From: an uncultured Lachnospiraceae bacterium
Lineage (GTDB): Bacteria; Bacillota; Clostridia; Lachnospirales; Lachnospiraceae
Direction of reading: 5' to 3'
Assembly (NCBI GenBank): GCA_902763335.1
Contig: CACWRR010000036.1
Coordinates: forward strand, 1 to 49,763
DNA: 49,763 nt
A program made the translations under genes and the position numbers. The first letter of the stretch is position 1. Every line of letters starts with the position of its first letter. Below, piece after piece: positions 18,471-26,539 of this stretch. The notes beneath the pieces are model-generated. The model did no database searches and was not told where the DNA came from. It worked only from the letters and a program-made list of their open reading frames with translations.

Positions 18471-19295
18471 ATGATAGAATTTGTTGATGTTAATTATGTA
18501 TATGGAAACGACAAGGCTGTGGATAATGTCAGCTTTAAGATAGAGAAAGGTAAATTTACGGGAATAATCGGTCATACAGGTTCAGGAAAATCTACTCTTA
18601 TCCAGATGATGAATGGTCTGTTAAAACCGGAATCAGGCACGATACTTTATGATGGAAAAGATATATTTGAAGAAGGATATGATTTGAGAAGTCTTAAATT
18701 TAAGGTGGGACTTGTATTTCAATATCCTGAATATCAGTTGTTTGAAAGTACTGTTTTGCGGGATGTCGCATATGGACCTATTAATAAGGGATTAGCTAAA
18801 GAAGATGCGGTTAAAGAGGCAAAGGCAGCTATGGAGATAGTCGGAATAAATGAAGATAAATATGAAAAGTCCCCGTTTGAGCTGTCAGGTGGAGAAAAGA
18901 AGAGGGTTGCCATAGCTGGAATTCTGGCTATGAAACCGGAAGTACTGGTGCTTGATGAGCCGGCGGCGGGACTTGATCCTGAGACAAGAATAAATTTATT
19001 TGAAATGTTAAAGAGACTGTGTACATCAGAAAATATAACGGTGGTAGTTGTGTCACATTCAATGGAAGATATGGCAGAGTATGCAGAACACATTATTGTA
19101 ATGGATGATGGTAAGCTGATAAAAAGTGGAACGGCAAGGGAGGTATTTTCAAATGCAGAAGATTTGGAAAATATAGGACTTGCCGCACCGGAGATAACAT
19201 ATCTTATGTGCGAATTAAGTAAAAGAGGAATACCGGTAGATAAAACTATAATTAAGACGGAAGAGGCTATAAAATGCTTAGAGACATTACTTTAG
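18471..19295 (+). CDS. ecfA2: ECF transporter ATP-binding protein EcfA2
   Basis: 274 residues. Walker A GHTGSGKST at 34-42, Q-loop in LVFQYPEYQLFE, signature LSGGEKKRVAIAG, Walker B VLVLDEPAAGLDP, which differs from EcfA1 in the way known for the two-ATPase heterodimer. ATG 18459 is in frame, but GGAGGG at 18461-18466 selects ATG 18471. It overlaps ecfT by 22 nt. Confidence 0.95.
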   Translation: MIEFVDVNYVYGNDKAVDNVSFKIEKGKFTGIIGHTGSGKSTLIQMMNGLLKPESGTILYDGKDIFEEGYDLRSLKFKVGLVFQYPEYQLFESTVLRDVAYGPINKGLAKEDAVKEAKAAMEIVGINEDKYEKSPFELSGGEKKRVAIAGILAMKPEVLVLDEPAAGLDPETRINLFEMLKRLCTSENITVVVVSHSMEDMAEYAEHIIVMDDGKLIKSGTAREVFSNAEDLENIGLAAPEITYLMCELSKRGIPVDKTIIKTEEAIKCLETLL

Positions 19296-20110
19296 GACAA
19301 TATTATATAACAGAATCAAAAATTCATAGTCTGGACCCGAGAGTTAAACTTGCGGGAACAATGTTATATGTAATATCACTGTTTTTGACGGATGGACTGC
19401 TTGGTTATCTTGTGGGTGCAATATTTCTTGGAATAATAATAAAGATATCAAAAGTACCGTTTAAATACATGGTAAGAGGCCTTAAGGCTATAATATTTAT
19501 ACTTATAATAACAGCAGCATGTAATGTACTGTTTTATCAGGGAACAACCACTATATTTAGGGCAGGCTTTGTAAAGGTTACAGTAGAAGGGCTGGAGGTT
19601 GCGGCTGCAATGTCAATAAGACTTGTAATGCTTATACTTGGGACATCTATTATGACCCTTACAACAAGTCCGAACGACCTGACAGACGGACTTGAGAAGT
19701 CCCTTGGATTTCTTGAAAAAATGAAAGTACCTGTTCACGAGATAGCTCTCATGATGTCTATAGCACTGAGATTTATACCGATACTGGTTGAGGAAACAAA
19801 CAAAATAATGAAAGCGCAGACGAGCAGAGGGGCAGATTTTACATCAGGAAATCTGATTCAGAGAGTGAAAAATTACATTCCGATTATTGTACCTCTCTTT
19901 ATATCTGCATTTCACAGAGCTTCAGATCTGGCAATGGCAATGGAGTCGAGATGTTACAGAACCGGCAGACAGAGAACTAAATTATATCCCCTTAAATATG
20001 AGAAAACAGACTATAAGGGTTATATTGTAATTATTATTTATTTCATAATTATGGTTGGAATGAAAATTACTATAGAAGGATTAGGCGTGGGAGGATTTTT
20101 CACAATGTAA
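19274..20110 (+). CDS. ecfT: ECF transporter membrane subunit EcfT
   Basis: 278 residues with about five to six membrane segments. The two coupling motifs that insert into the ATPases are seen as SRGADF (in KAQTSRGADF) and SRCY (in MESRCYRTG), variants of the family's A-R-G patterns. LHSLDPR-like sequence (IHSLDPRVKLAG) near the N-terminus is typical. It transmits ATP hydrolysis to exchangeable substrate-binding proteins. No S component is encoded in the window. It overlaps ecfA2; truA follows after 21 nt. Confidence 0.94.
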   Translation: MLRDITLGQYYITESKIHSLDPRVKLAGTMLYVISLFLTDGLLGYLVGAIFLGIIIKISKVPFKYMVRGLKAIIFILIITAACNVLFYQGTTTIFRAGFVKVTVEGLEVAAAMSIRLVMLILGTSIMTLTTSPNDLTDGLEKSLGFLEKMKVPVHEIALMMSIALRFIPILVEETNKIMKAQTSRGADFTSGNLIQRVKNYIPIIVPLFISAFHRASDLAMAMESRCYRTGRQRTKLYPLKYEKTDYKGYIVIIIYFIIMVGMKITIEGLGVGGFFTM

Positions 20111-20131
20111 AATCCGAGGAATGGAGAATAT

Positions 20132-20896
20132 ATGAAGAGAGTAATGTTAATAGTAGCCTATGATGGAAGTAACTATTGTGGATGGCAGAAACAGAAAAAC
20201 GGTCTTGCGGTGGAGGCAGTGATAAATAAAACGCTTTGTGATATAACAGGTGAAGATATAGAAGTGACAGGAGCGAGCAGAACAGATGCAGGAGTACATG
20301 CTATGGGAAATGTGGCTGTATTTGATACAGAATCAAGAATTCCGGCAGAAAAATTTTCATATGCGTTAAACAGGTATCTTCCTGATGATATTGTTATACA
20401 AGAGTCGATTGAGGTGGCATCTGATTTTCATCCGAGACATGTAAAATGTAATAAGACATATGAGTATAGCATCATAAACAGGAAATTTCCATTACCTAAA
20501 GAACGATTATACTCTCATTTTCTGTATTATGACATGGATATTGAAAAGATGAGAATGGCTGCGTCATATCTTGTGGGCGAACATGATTTTAAAAGCTTCT
20601 GTTCGGTAAATACCCAGGTGAAGGACACGGTCAGAACAATATACAGTATAGACATTGAGAAAGATTCAGACAAGGTAATCATGAGAGTCAATGGAAACGG
20701 TTTTTTATATAATATGGTGAGAATCATAGCAGGTACACTGATACAGGCAGGAACGGGACAAATAGAGCCTGAAACGGTGGAAAAAATGCTTGAAGCAAAA
20801 AACAGGGAAGCGGCAGGACCTACTGCACCGGCTAAAGGTCTGACACTTGTGAAAATCGAGTATGAAGAACCCATAACAAATGTGGATAAATGTTAA
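20132..20896 (+). CDS. truA: tRNA pseudouridine(38-40) synthase
   Basis: 254 residues. The catalytic aspartate is D52 in GASRTDAGVHA, the family motif. YDGSNYCGWQKQ near the N-terminus and GNGFLYNMVRIIAGTLIQ in the C-terminal half agree with TruA. It modifies positions 38-40 of the anticodon arm. The gene follows ecfT by 21 nt with GAGGAATGGAG upstream and is a usual companion of the ECF-rplM block in Firmicutes. Confidence 0.96.
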   Translation: MKRVMLIVAYDGSNYCGWQKQKNGLAVEAVINKTLCDITGEDIEVTGASRTDAGVHAMGNVAVFDTESRIPAEKFSYALNRYLPDDIVIQESIEVASDFHPRHVKCNKTYEYSIINRKFPLPKERLYSHFLYYDMDIEKMRMAASYLVGEHDFKSFCSVNTQVKDTVRTIYSIDIEKDSDKVIMRVNGNGFLYNMVRIIAGTLIQAGTGQIEPETVEKMLEAKNREAAGPTAPAKGLTLVKIEYEEPITNVDKC

Positions 20897-20913
20897 TAAA
20901 TTTCAAAAAAATA

Positions 20914-20942
20914 TTGACACATGTGGATGCGTGTAATATAAT
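20914..20942 (+). promoter_or_regulatory. Consensus promoter of rplM-rpsI
   Basis: TTGACA 20914-20919, exactly 17 bases, then TATAAT 20937-20942: a perfect match to both boxes. The transcript would start near 20949. It lies just downstream of truA. Confidence 0.9.
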
Positions 20943-20948
20943 TATCAA

Positions 20949-21041
20949 ATGTGACAGTGCGTCGATACTTTGACCATAGCCCCGGTAAAAAGTGTCCATA
21001 GTGCTGATTATATGTTTATCAGAAATATAGGAGGAAAACCA
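20949..21041 (+). ncRNA. Short leader of rplM, L13-leader candidate
   Basis: About 93 nt between the predicted start and the rplM ATG. It holds a stem ACTTT/AAAGT around a GC-rich loop (CATAGCCCCGG near 20980-20991). A frame is open through it, from TTG 20970, and would add 24 residues to L13, but those residues are not L13-like. rplM-rpsI operons in Firmicutes carry a known L13-responsive leader; I infer the same class from position and size without matching its consensus. Confidence 0.45.
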
Positions 21042-21470
21042 ATGAAGAGTTACATGGCTAGTCCGGCAACAATTGAAAGAAAATGGTATGTAGTTGATGC
21101 TACAGGATATACATTAGGTCGTTTATCATCAGAAATCGCTAAGGTGTTAAGAGGTAAGAACAAACCAACATATACACCACACATCGATACAGGTGATTAT
21201 GTTATAGTAGTAAATGCAGATAAGATTAAAGTTACAGGTAGAAAGTTAGATCAGAAGATTTATTACAACCACTCAGAGTATGTAGGTGGAATGAAAGAGA
21301 CTACACTTAGAGAGTTATTAGCTAAGAAGCCTGAGAAGGTTATCGAACTTGCAGTTAAGGGAATGCTTCCAAAGGGACCTTTGGGACGTCAGATGTATAC
21401 AAAGCTTCATGTATATGCAGGACCAGAGCATGATCATGCAGCACAGAAGCCTGAAGTATTAACATTTTAA
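21042..21470 (+). CDS. rplM: 50S ribosomal protein L13
   Basis: 142 residues with [25 protein letters not shown] at the N-terminus, [16 protein letters not shown] and the C-terminal [23 protein letters not shown]. An early 50S assembly protein. TAGGAGGA at 21029-21035 selects ATG 21042. rpsI follows after 24 nt. Confidence 0.98.
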   Translation: MKSYMASPATIERKWYVVDATGYTLGRLSSEIAKVLRGKNKPTYTPHIDTGDYVIVVNADKIKVTGRKLDQKIYYNHSEYVGGMKETTLRELLAKKPEKVIELAVKGMLPKGPLGRQMYTKLHVYAGPEHDHAAQKPEVLTF

Positions 21471-21494
21471 TAAGCTGGAAGGAGGAAATAATAA

Positions 21495-21890
21495 ATGGCA
21501 AAAACAGCTAATTTTTACGGAACAGGTAGAAGAAAGAAAAGTGTGGCTAGAGTATATTTAAGACCAGGTAAAGGTGACATTACAATAAATAAGAGAAACA
21601 TTGATGATTATTTTGGACTTGAGACATTAAAGGTTATCGTTCGTCAGCCTTTAGTTGCTACAGAGACAACAGAGAAATTTGATGTTGTAGTAAACGTTCA
21701 GGGTGGTGGATACACAGGACAGGCCGGAGCTATCAGACATGGTATCTCAAGAGCTTTATTGCAGGTTGATGATGAGTATCGTCCAACATTAAAGAAAGCT
21801 GGTTTCTTAACAAGAGACCCAAGAATGAAAGAAAGAAAGAAATACGGTCTCAAAGCTGCACGTCGTGCACCACAGTTCAGCAAGAGATAA
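21495..21890 (+). CDS. rpsI: 30S ribosomal protein S9
   Basis: 131 residues. [21 protein letters not shown] opens the fold, [19 protein letters not shown] is in the middle and the basic tail RRAPQFSKR reaches the P-site tRNA. The C-terminal SKR is the strictly conserved ending. It ends the rplM operon, and a terminator follows 27 nt later. Confidence 0.98.
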   Translation: MAKTANFYGTGRRKKSVARVYLRPGKGDITINKRNIDDYFGLETLKVIVRQPLVATETTEKFDVVVNVQGGGYTGQAGAIRHGISRALLQVDDEYRPTLKKAGFLTRDPRMKERKKYGLKAARRAPQFSKR

Positions 21891-21917
21891 GCAGTTATCT
21901 ACAAACAAATGTATATT

Positions 21918-21950
21918 ACACTCCAGGACTTATGTTCTGGGGTGTTTTTT
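21918..21950 (+). terminator. Rho-independent terminator after rpsI
   Basis: ACACTCCAG 21918-21926 pairs with CTGGGGTGT 21937-21945 (one G-T pair), with an inner AC/GT near a TTAT loop, followed by six T (21945-21950). Confidence 0.88.
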
Positions 21951-22005
21951 GTAGGAAATGTGATAGGGATTTTATTATAGTAAAATATAAGGGAAGGTGA
22001 TTAGA

Positions 22006-23034
22006 TTGAGCAAAAATTTAACAACTTCAAAATTAGACAGGCAAAATATTCTTAATAATGAAAAGGCTTTGATTGAGATTAAGAATCAGACAGGAATTCA
22101 AGGAATAATATTCGAGGACAAAGTTTATTTTACGAAGATGATGTTATCAACATATTTTGAAGTGGATATAAGAACGATTGAAAGATATGTTAGTGATAAT
22201 ATAGATGAGCTTTCGGCTAATGGATATGAGATAGTTAAGGGAAAGCGACTGAAAAATTTTATTAATGAAATTGAAAAATTGGATGTTCCCGACATTAATG
22301 TCGGGAACATAAGTAATCGAACATCACAATTGGCGATTTTTGATTTTCGATCTTTTTTGGACTTGGCAATGATGTTAGTAGAAAGTCAACCGGCAAAGAG
22401 TTTACGGCAAGTAGTGTTGGATATTGTAATTGATTTTATTAATCAAAAATCCGGTGGTGGAACTAAATATATTAATCAAAGAGATAGTGAATTTTTGGGA
22501 GCTTTTTTACAGGAAGAAAATTTTAGAAGAGAATTTACAGACGCATTGAGAGACTATGTAGATATGGGGAATGCTAAATATGGGATTTACACTGACAAGA
22601 TATATCAAAGTATATTTAGAGAAAAAGCCAAAGAGTATCGTCAAATTTTAAAACTTTCTGATAAAGAAAAAGTAAGAGATACTTTTTATTCAGAAGTTCT
22701 TACACTTATAGCATCATACGAATGTGGATTGGCAGACATGATAAAACAACAATCAGAGAGTCTTGGACATAAATTGAATAATTGGGAAATGGCTGATTTG
22801 TTTAATGCATTTGAATCATTACCTCTGTGGAAACCGTTAATTATACAGGCAAGAACAAAAATGGCAAGTCGAGATATGGCATTGAGAGAAGCATTTCATT
22901 ATCAATTAGAAGAATACATTAAGCCATTATCTGGGGATGAATATGAAAAATTTTTGGGAGCAGCAGGAGATGAGCTTGAAAGATTAATGGCAGAAAACAA
23001 AGATGTGTTGAAAAGATTGAAGGAGAGTGAATAA
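22006..23034 (+). CDS. DNA-binding protein paired with Doc toxin (probable antitoxin/regulator)
   Basis: 342 residues. An N-terminal segment (about 30-80, FEDKVYFTKMMLSTYFEVDIRTIERYV) resembles the DNA-binding start of RhuM/Bro-N-like proteins. The rest is predicted helical and includes LAIFDFRSFLDLAMMLVES, ILDIVIDFINQKSGGGTKYINQRD and a C-terminal KDVLKRLKE. I recognise it as the large partner often placed ahead of Doc-type toxins in gut Firmicutes and Bacteroidetes, not as a Phd antitoxin. GTG 21997 opens the frame but lies in the AAGGTG ribosome binding site, so TTG 22006 is chosen. A perfect 28-bp palindrome lies inside the coding sequence. The stop overlaps the toxin start by one base. 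Confidence 0.7.
   Translation: MSKNLTTSKLDRQNILNNEKALIEIKNQTGIQGIIFEDKVYFTKMMLSTYFEVDIRTIERYVSDNIDELSANGYEIVKGKRLKNFINEIEKLDVPDINVGNISNRTSQLAIFDFRSFLDLAMMLVESQPAKSLRQVVLDIVIDFINQKSGGGTKYINQRDSEFLGAFLQEENFRREFTDALRDYVDMGNAKYGIYTDKIYQSIFREKAKEYRQILKLSDKEKVRDTFYSEVLTLIASYECGLADMIKQQSESLGHKLNNWEMADLFNAFESLPLWKPLIIQARTKMASRDMALREAFHYQLEEYIKPLSGDEYEKFLGAAGDELERLMAENKDVLKRLKESE
22283..22310. repeat. Perfect 28-bp palindrome inside the antitoxin gene
   Basis: Bases 22283-22296 are the exact reverse complement of 22297-22310, with the core GACATTAATGTC. It encodes the residues D-V-P-D-I-N-V-G-N-I plus part of the next codons' context. In RNA it would form a 12-bp hairpin with a four-base loop. Confidence 0.95.
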
Positions 23035-23471
23035 TGTCAAATTACATATATATCACTCCAGAGCAAGCAAGGATAACACATGAGAAGACTATTGAATATA
23101 GTGGAGGTGGAACACTTGAAGAAATTGACTTCGGAAGATTAGAAAGTGTTTTATGCAATATACAGAATGATGAATGGTACCCAAGTTTTGTGGACAAGTT
23201 AACTCATTTGTTTTTCTGTACATGTCAATTTCATTGTTTTGCTGATGGAAATAAAAGATTGGCAATTACATTGTCAACTTTATTTTTACTCTTAAATGGT
23301 TATATGTCAATAGCAGCTACATTTTTGCAAAAAACAGAAAATATTAGCTTGAATGTGGCAGCAAGTAAAATAGATAAGGAATTGTTGCATAAAATTATGG
23401 AAGCAATACTGAATGAAACATTTGATACAGACGAAGAATTAAAGTTGGAAATTTATAATGCTATTAATTAA
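23034..23471 (+). CDS. Doc/death-on-curing family toxin (Fic fold)
   Basis: 145 residues, a typical Doc length. The catalytic motif H67-C-F-A-D71-G-N-K-R75 matches HxFx(D/N)GNKR, the Doc variant; true AMP-transferring Fic proteins have GNGR. Characterised Doc phosphorylates EF-Tu and arrests translation. The TAATG overlap with the upstream gene indicates coupled translation of a toxin-antitoxin pair. No transposon or phage gene is adjacent. Base composition is AT-richer than the ribosomal block, consistent with mobile cargo. An enzymatic target other than EF-Tu cannot be excluded. Confidence 0.85.
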   Translation: MSNYIYITPEQARITHEKTIEYSGGGTLEEIDFGRLESVLCNIQNDEWYPSFVDKLTHLFFCTCQFHCFADGNKRLAITLSTLFLLLNGYMSIAATFLQKTENISLNVAASKIDKELLHKIMEAILNETFDTDEELKLEIYNAIN

Positions 23472-23624
23472 GCTAGATTATTAAAAACTACAAACAATAG
23501 TTATTATTATGAAATGGTCATTAGAGGTATTGGTATAAGCAATATTAGCTGCAAGAATATTATGTCACTCAGGGGGCAATAGAAAAAAGTAACACATTGT
23601 TCATTTTTTAATAGTATAGTAGAA

Positions 23625-24018
23625 ATGAATTATATAGGGCAGCGTATGAATAGAAATAATTGTAGCGAAATGTATTTAAAACGCATTTTAATGAAAAGGC
23701 CTGATGCAATAGCAAATATTATGGGAAGTAGTGAATATCCGGAAATTATGGGAAATGTACGATTTTATCAGACAGGGCGTGGTGTCTTAGCGATGACAGA
23801 AGTTAGTGGATTGCCAACTTCGGAGGATGTGTGTATGAATCCGGTATTTGGGTATCACATTCATAGTGGGAATTTCAGTATTTTTATCAAATAGATTTAA
23901 TGTATGTGAAATAATAGGAAAAACGGTAATCATACATTTGCATCCGGATGATTTTCATTCGCAGCCGGCAGGAAATTCAGGAACTAAAATTGCGTGTGGG
24001 GAGATTTTTGCTTTATAA
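23625..24018 (+). pseudogene. Remnant of a Cu/Zn superoxide dismutase-like gene
   Basis: The first frame (23625-23894) encodes YPEIMGNVRFYQTGRGVLAMTEVSGLP and ends in FGYHIHSG, the first metal-ligand region of the superoxide dismutase fold, before a stop. The other half is in a different frame from about 23893: CEIIGKTVIIHLHPDDFHSQ followed by NSGTKIACGEIFAL and TAA at 24016-24018. Between them roughly 40 codons of the expected family sequence (the electrostatic and zinc loops with further ligands) are missing. No ribosome binding site is seen at the first ATG. The family call is from remembered motifs of Clostridial members. The sequence 23472-23624 holds no gene. Confidence 0.7.
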
Positions 24019-24116
24019 TTTCTTTGTATGTAAAAAGTATAGTAATTGTTCTTTTTGCTAGGAAAAGGATATCAACTCGCAGTTGAATTTTGTTTTTAAG
24101 TTCTATTCTGTGGTTA

Positions 24117-24146
24117 TTGTTTCTTAACTGAAAGATAAGCTATTAT
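24117..24146 (+). promoter_or_regulatory. Possible promoter of the HTH-PurM gene
   Basis: TTGTTT 24117-24122, 18 bases, TATTAT 24141-24146. Start would be near 24153, giving a very short leader with ACGGAGG just before the ATG. The rest of 24019-24116 shows no gene. Confidence 0.45.
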
Positions 24147-24170
24147 AAAATAAAAACGGAGGTATTTCAG

Positions 24171-25421
24171 ATGCTTAATAGTATTAAAGTTGGAAATTTT
24201 ATAATGGAAAAACGTAAGAGTCTTGGTATGACACAACAACAGTTGGCAGATAAGTTAAACATTTCTTTTCAGGCAATTTCTAAATGGGAAAATGGAACAA
24301 CATATCCTAATATTGAAATATTAAGAGATTTATCGATTGTGTTAGAGGTATCTGTAGATGAGATTTTGGCAGGTAGTGAAAGAAATGTAGATGGATTATC
24401 GTACAGTAAAGCAGGAGTTGATATTACCTATACAGATACTATCAAAAAAGAAATGGCTAAGCACTTAGAAACAGAAGATGGTCGTGTTTTGAATGGTCTT
24501 GGTCCGTTTGCTTCTTTATATGATATTAAGTTTCCAAATATCAAAAATCCGGTTTTGGTATTAAAGTCAGAGGAACCGGGATCAAAGCAAAAATTGGCTA
24601 TGGAATATGGTTATACAGAATCTATTTGCCATGATATGATTAATCATCTTGTAAATGATATTGTGGTTATGGGGGCAAAACCATTAGCAGTACTGGATAC
24701 TATAGTATGTGGAAATGCAGAAAAAGATACAATAAAGACCTTAGTAAAAGGAGTGTCAGATGCTTGTAAAGAAAATGAATGCTCTCTTGTAGGTGGAGAA
24801 ACATCTATTCAGCCGTTAGTAGTACAATCGGGAGTATATGTTTTGACTTCCAGTATTGCAGGTATTGTCGAGAAAGCAAATGTAATTGATGGTTCAGCAG
24901 TTGAAGAAGGCGATGCTGTTTTATCAATTTCGTCAAATGGATTACATACTAATGGCTACTCTCTGGTGAGATTGCTGATGGATAAAATGCCACAGATAAA
25001 GCTTGATAAAATAGATGGATTGACATTTATAGAGCAGATTATGAAACCGCATACACCATATTATAAAGCGATTAAAGGATTGTTTGATAAAGATGTTATT
25101 CATGGAATGGCACATATCACAGGTGGAGGAATAGAAGGAAATCTTTGCAGAGTTATTCCGGATGGATTGAGTGCTAAAATTGACTTAGAAAAAATAAAAA
25201 TACTTAATATATTTAAATATATAAGAAATAACGGAAATATCAGTGATGAAGAAATGTTGCGAACATTTAATTGTGGAGTTGGTTTTAATGTGATTGTTGC
25301 GCAAAAAGATAAAGATATCGTTATGAAACATATTAATCAATTTTATGATTGTTATGAGATTGGGGTAATAGAAAAGGGAAAGAATAAGGTAGAATTTAAA
25401 AATAAAATAAATTGGTTATAA
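24171..25421 (+). CDS. XRE helix-turn-helix fused to a PurM/AIR-synthetase-like domain
   Basis: 416 residues. Residues 5-68 are a Cro/XRE-type HTH (VGNFIMEKRKSLGMTQQQLA, ISFQAISKWENGTTYPN). Residues 77-416 match phosphoribosylformylglycinamidine cyclo-ligase (PurM) in order: YSKAGVDI, LVNDIVVMGAKPLAVLDT (161-177), LVGGET (206-211), SSNGLHTNGYSLVRL (254-268), MAHITGGGIEGN (313-324). The PurM phosphate/nucleotide loop, normally GTDGVGTK, is replaced by KSEEPGSK at 132-139. That suggests a domain that may bind a purine intermediate or nucleotide but not catalyse the usual ring closure. Strong ACGGAGG ribosome binding site. It stands alone, with no purine genes adjacent (purC lies 11 kb downstream). 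Confidence 0.8.
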   Translation: MLNSIKVGNFIMEKRKSLGMTQQQLADKLNISFQAISKWENGTTYPNIEILRDLSIVLEVSVDEILAGSERNVDGLSYSKAGVDITYTDTIKKEMAKHLETEDGRVLNGLGPFASLYDIKFPNIKNPVLVLKSEEPGSKQKLAMEYGYTESICHDMINHLVNDIVVMGAKPLAVLDTIVCGNAEKDTIKTLVKGVSDACKENECSLVGGETSIQPLVVQSGVYVLTSSIAGIVEKANVIDGSAVEEGDAVLSISSNGLHTNGYSLVRLLMDKMPQIKLDKIDGLTFIEQIMKPHTPYYKAIKGLFDKDVIHGMAHITGGGIEGNLCRVIPDGLSAKIDLEKIKILNIFKYIRNNGNISDEEMLRTFNCGVGFNVIVAQKDKDIVMKHINQFYDCYEIGVIEKGKNKVEFKNKINWL

Positions 25422-25430
25422 TGAAAAGAT

Positions 25431-25480
25431 AATCACTTCGGTTTATTGATATCAGATTAGACTGGAGTGATTAATTTTAT
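25431..25480 (+). terminator. Possible terminator after the HTH-PurM gene
   Basis: AATCACT 25431-25437 pairs with AGTGATT 25466-25472 across a 28-base loop, followed by an interrupted T-run (AATTTTATGTTTT). Weak by its long loop. Confidence 0.4.
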
Positions 25481-25522
25481 GTTTTATTTCACTGATAATT
25501 TCTGCCATATTCACATATATTT

Positions 25523-25532
25523 GTGGTATAAT
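25523..25532 (+). promoter_or_regulatory. Extended -10 promoter of cysK
   Basis: TGGTATAAT at 25524-25532 is an extended -10 (TGn plus TATAAT at 25527-25532). No good -35 is found at 16-18 bases. The start would be near 25539. Confidence 0.5.
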
Positions 25533-25566
25533 AAACGAAAATGTAATGAAGCAGGGAAGGTGCGAA

Positions 25567-26496
25567 ATGGTATATAATAACATATTGGAGGCTGTAGGGC
25601 ATACACCAATGGTAAGATTAAACAGAATGGTTGACGAGGATTCAGCAGAGGTACTGGTGAAGTTTGAGGCAGTCAATGTAGGCGGTTCGATTAAGACCAG
25701 AACCGCTCTTAATATGATATGTCAGGCGGAGAAAAAGGGCCTGATAAATAAGGAGACGATAATAGTTGAGCCGACCAGTGGCAATCAGGGAATCGGACTT
25801 GCACTTGTAGGTGCGGTTAAAGGCTATAGAACGATTATTATTATGCCTGATTCGGTCAGTGAGGAGCGGAGAAAGTTAGTAAGGCATTATGGGGCAGAGG
25901 TTAAGCTTATACATGATGCCGGCGATATAGGAGCCTGTATTGATGAATGTTTACAGACAGCTCTCAGAATGAAGGAAAAGGATTCAAGGGTGTTTGTGCC
26001 ACAACAGTTTGCAAATGAAGATAATATTCTGGCACATAAGAATCATACGGCACTTGAGATAATGGAGCAGGTGGCAGGACCGATACACGGATTTTGTTCA
26101 GGAATAGGAACGGGTGGAACCATTACGGGAATAGGCAGAGTACTCAAGGCACAGAATCCTGATGTGGAGATATGGGCGGTTGAACCGGAAAATGCGGCGA
26201 TACTAGCAGGCGGTACTATCGGGACTCATATACAGATGGGAATCGGAGACGGCATAATTCCGGAGATTTTAGACCAGACTATATACGATGAAATATATGT
26301 AATATCGGACGAGGAGGCACTTACTACTTCAAAGAGGCTTGCAAAGGAAGAGGGACTTATGTGCGGAATATCCAGTGGAACAAATGTGGCAGCAGCGTTA
26401 AAGCTTGCAAAGAAACTTGGAAAAGGAAAGACAGTTGTTACGGTACTTCCGGACACCGCTGAGAGATACTTTTCAACGGAGTTATTTCTTGAATAG
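25567..26496 (+). CDS. cysK: Cysteine synthase family, PLP-dependent
   Basis: 309 residues. It should join O-acetylserine and sulfide to give cysteine. The PLP lysine is K43 in NVGGSIKTRTA, where the usual form is NPGGSVKDR; the D to T and P to V changes are noted. The substrate loop TSGNQ is at 70-74, the phosphate-binding GTGGT at 181-185, and the pyridine serine in GISSGTN near 270. ATG 25567 is preferred over 25546 because GGGAAGG precedes it by about 6 nt. Related members act as cystathionine synthase or use other acceptors, so the exact substrate is less certain than the fold. Confidence 0.88.
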   Translation: MVYNNILEAVGHTPMVRLNRMVDEDSAEVLVKFEAVNVGGSIKTRTALNMICQAEKKGLINKETIIVEPTSGNQGIGLALVGAVKGYRTIIIMPDSVSEERRKLVRHYGAEVKLIHDAGDIGACIDECLQTALRMKEKDSRVFVPQQFANEDNILAHKNHTALEIMEQVAGPIHGFCSGIGTGGTITGIGRVLKAQNPDVEIWAVEPENAAILAGGTIGTHIQMGIGDGIIPEILDQTIYDEIYVISDEEALTTSKRLAKEEGLMCGISSGTNVAAALKLAKKLGKGKTVVTVLPDTAERYFSTELFLE

Positions 26497-26539
26497 AAAA
26501 ATACGATATATTATTTAAAGCGAAAAGCAGGAGGAAAAC

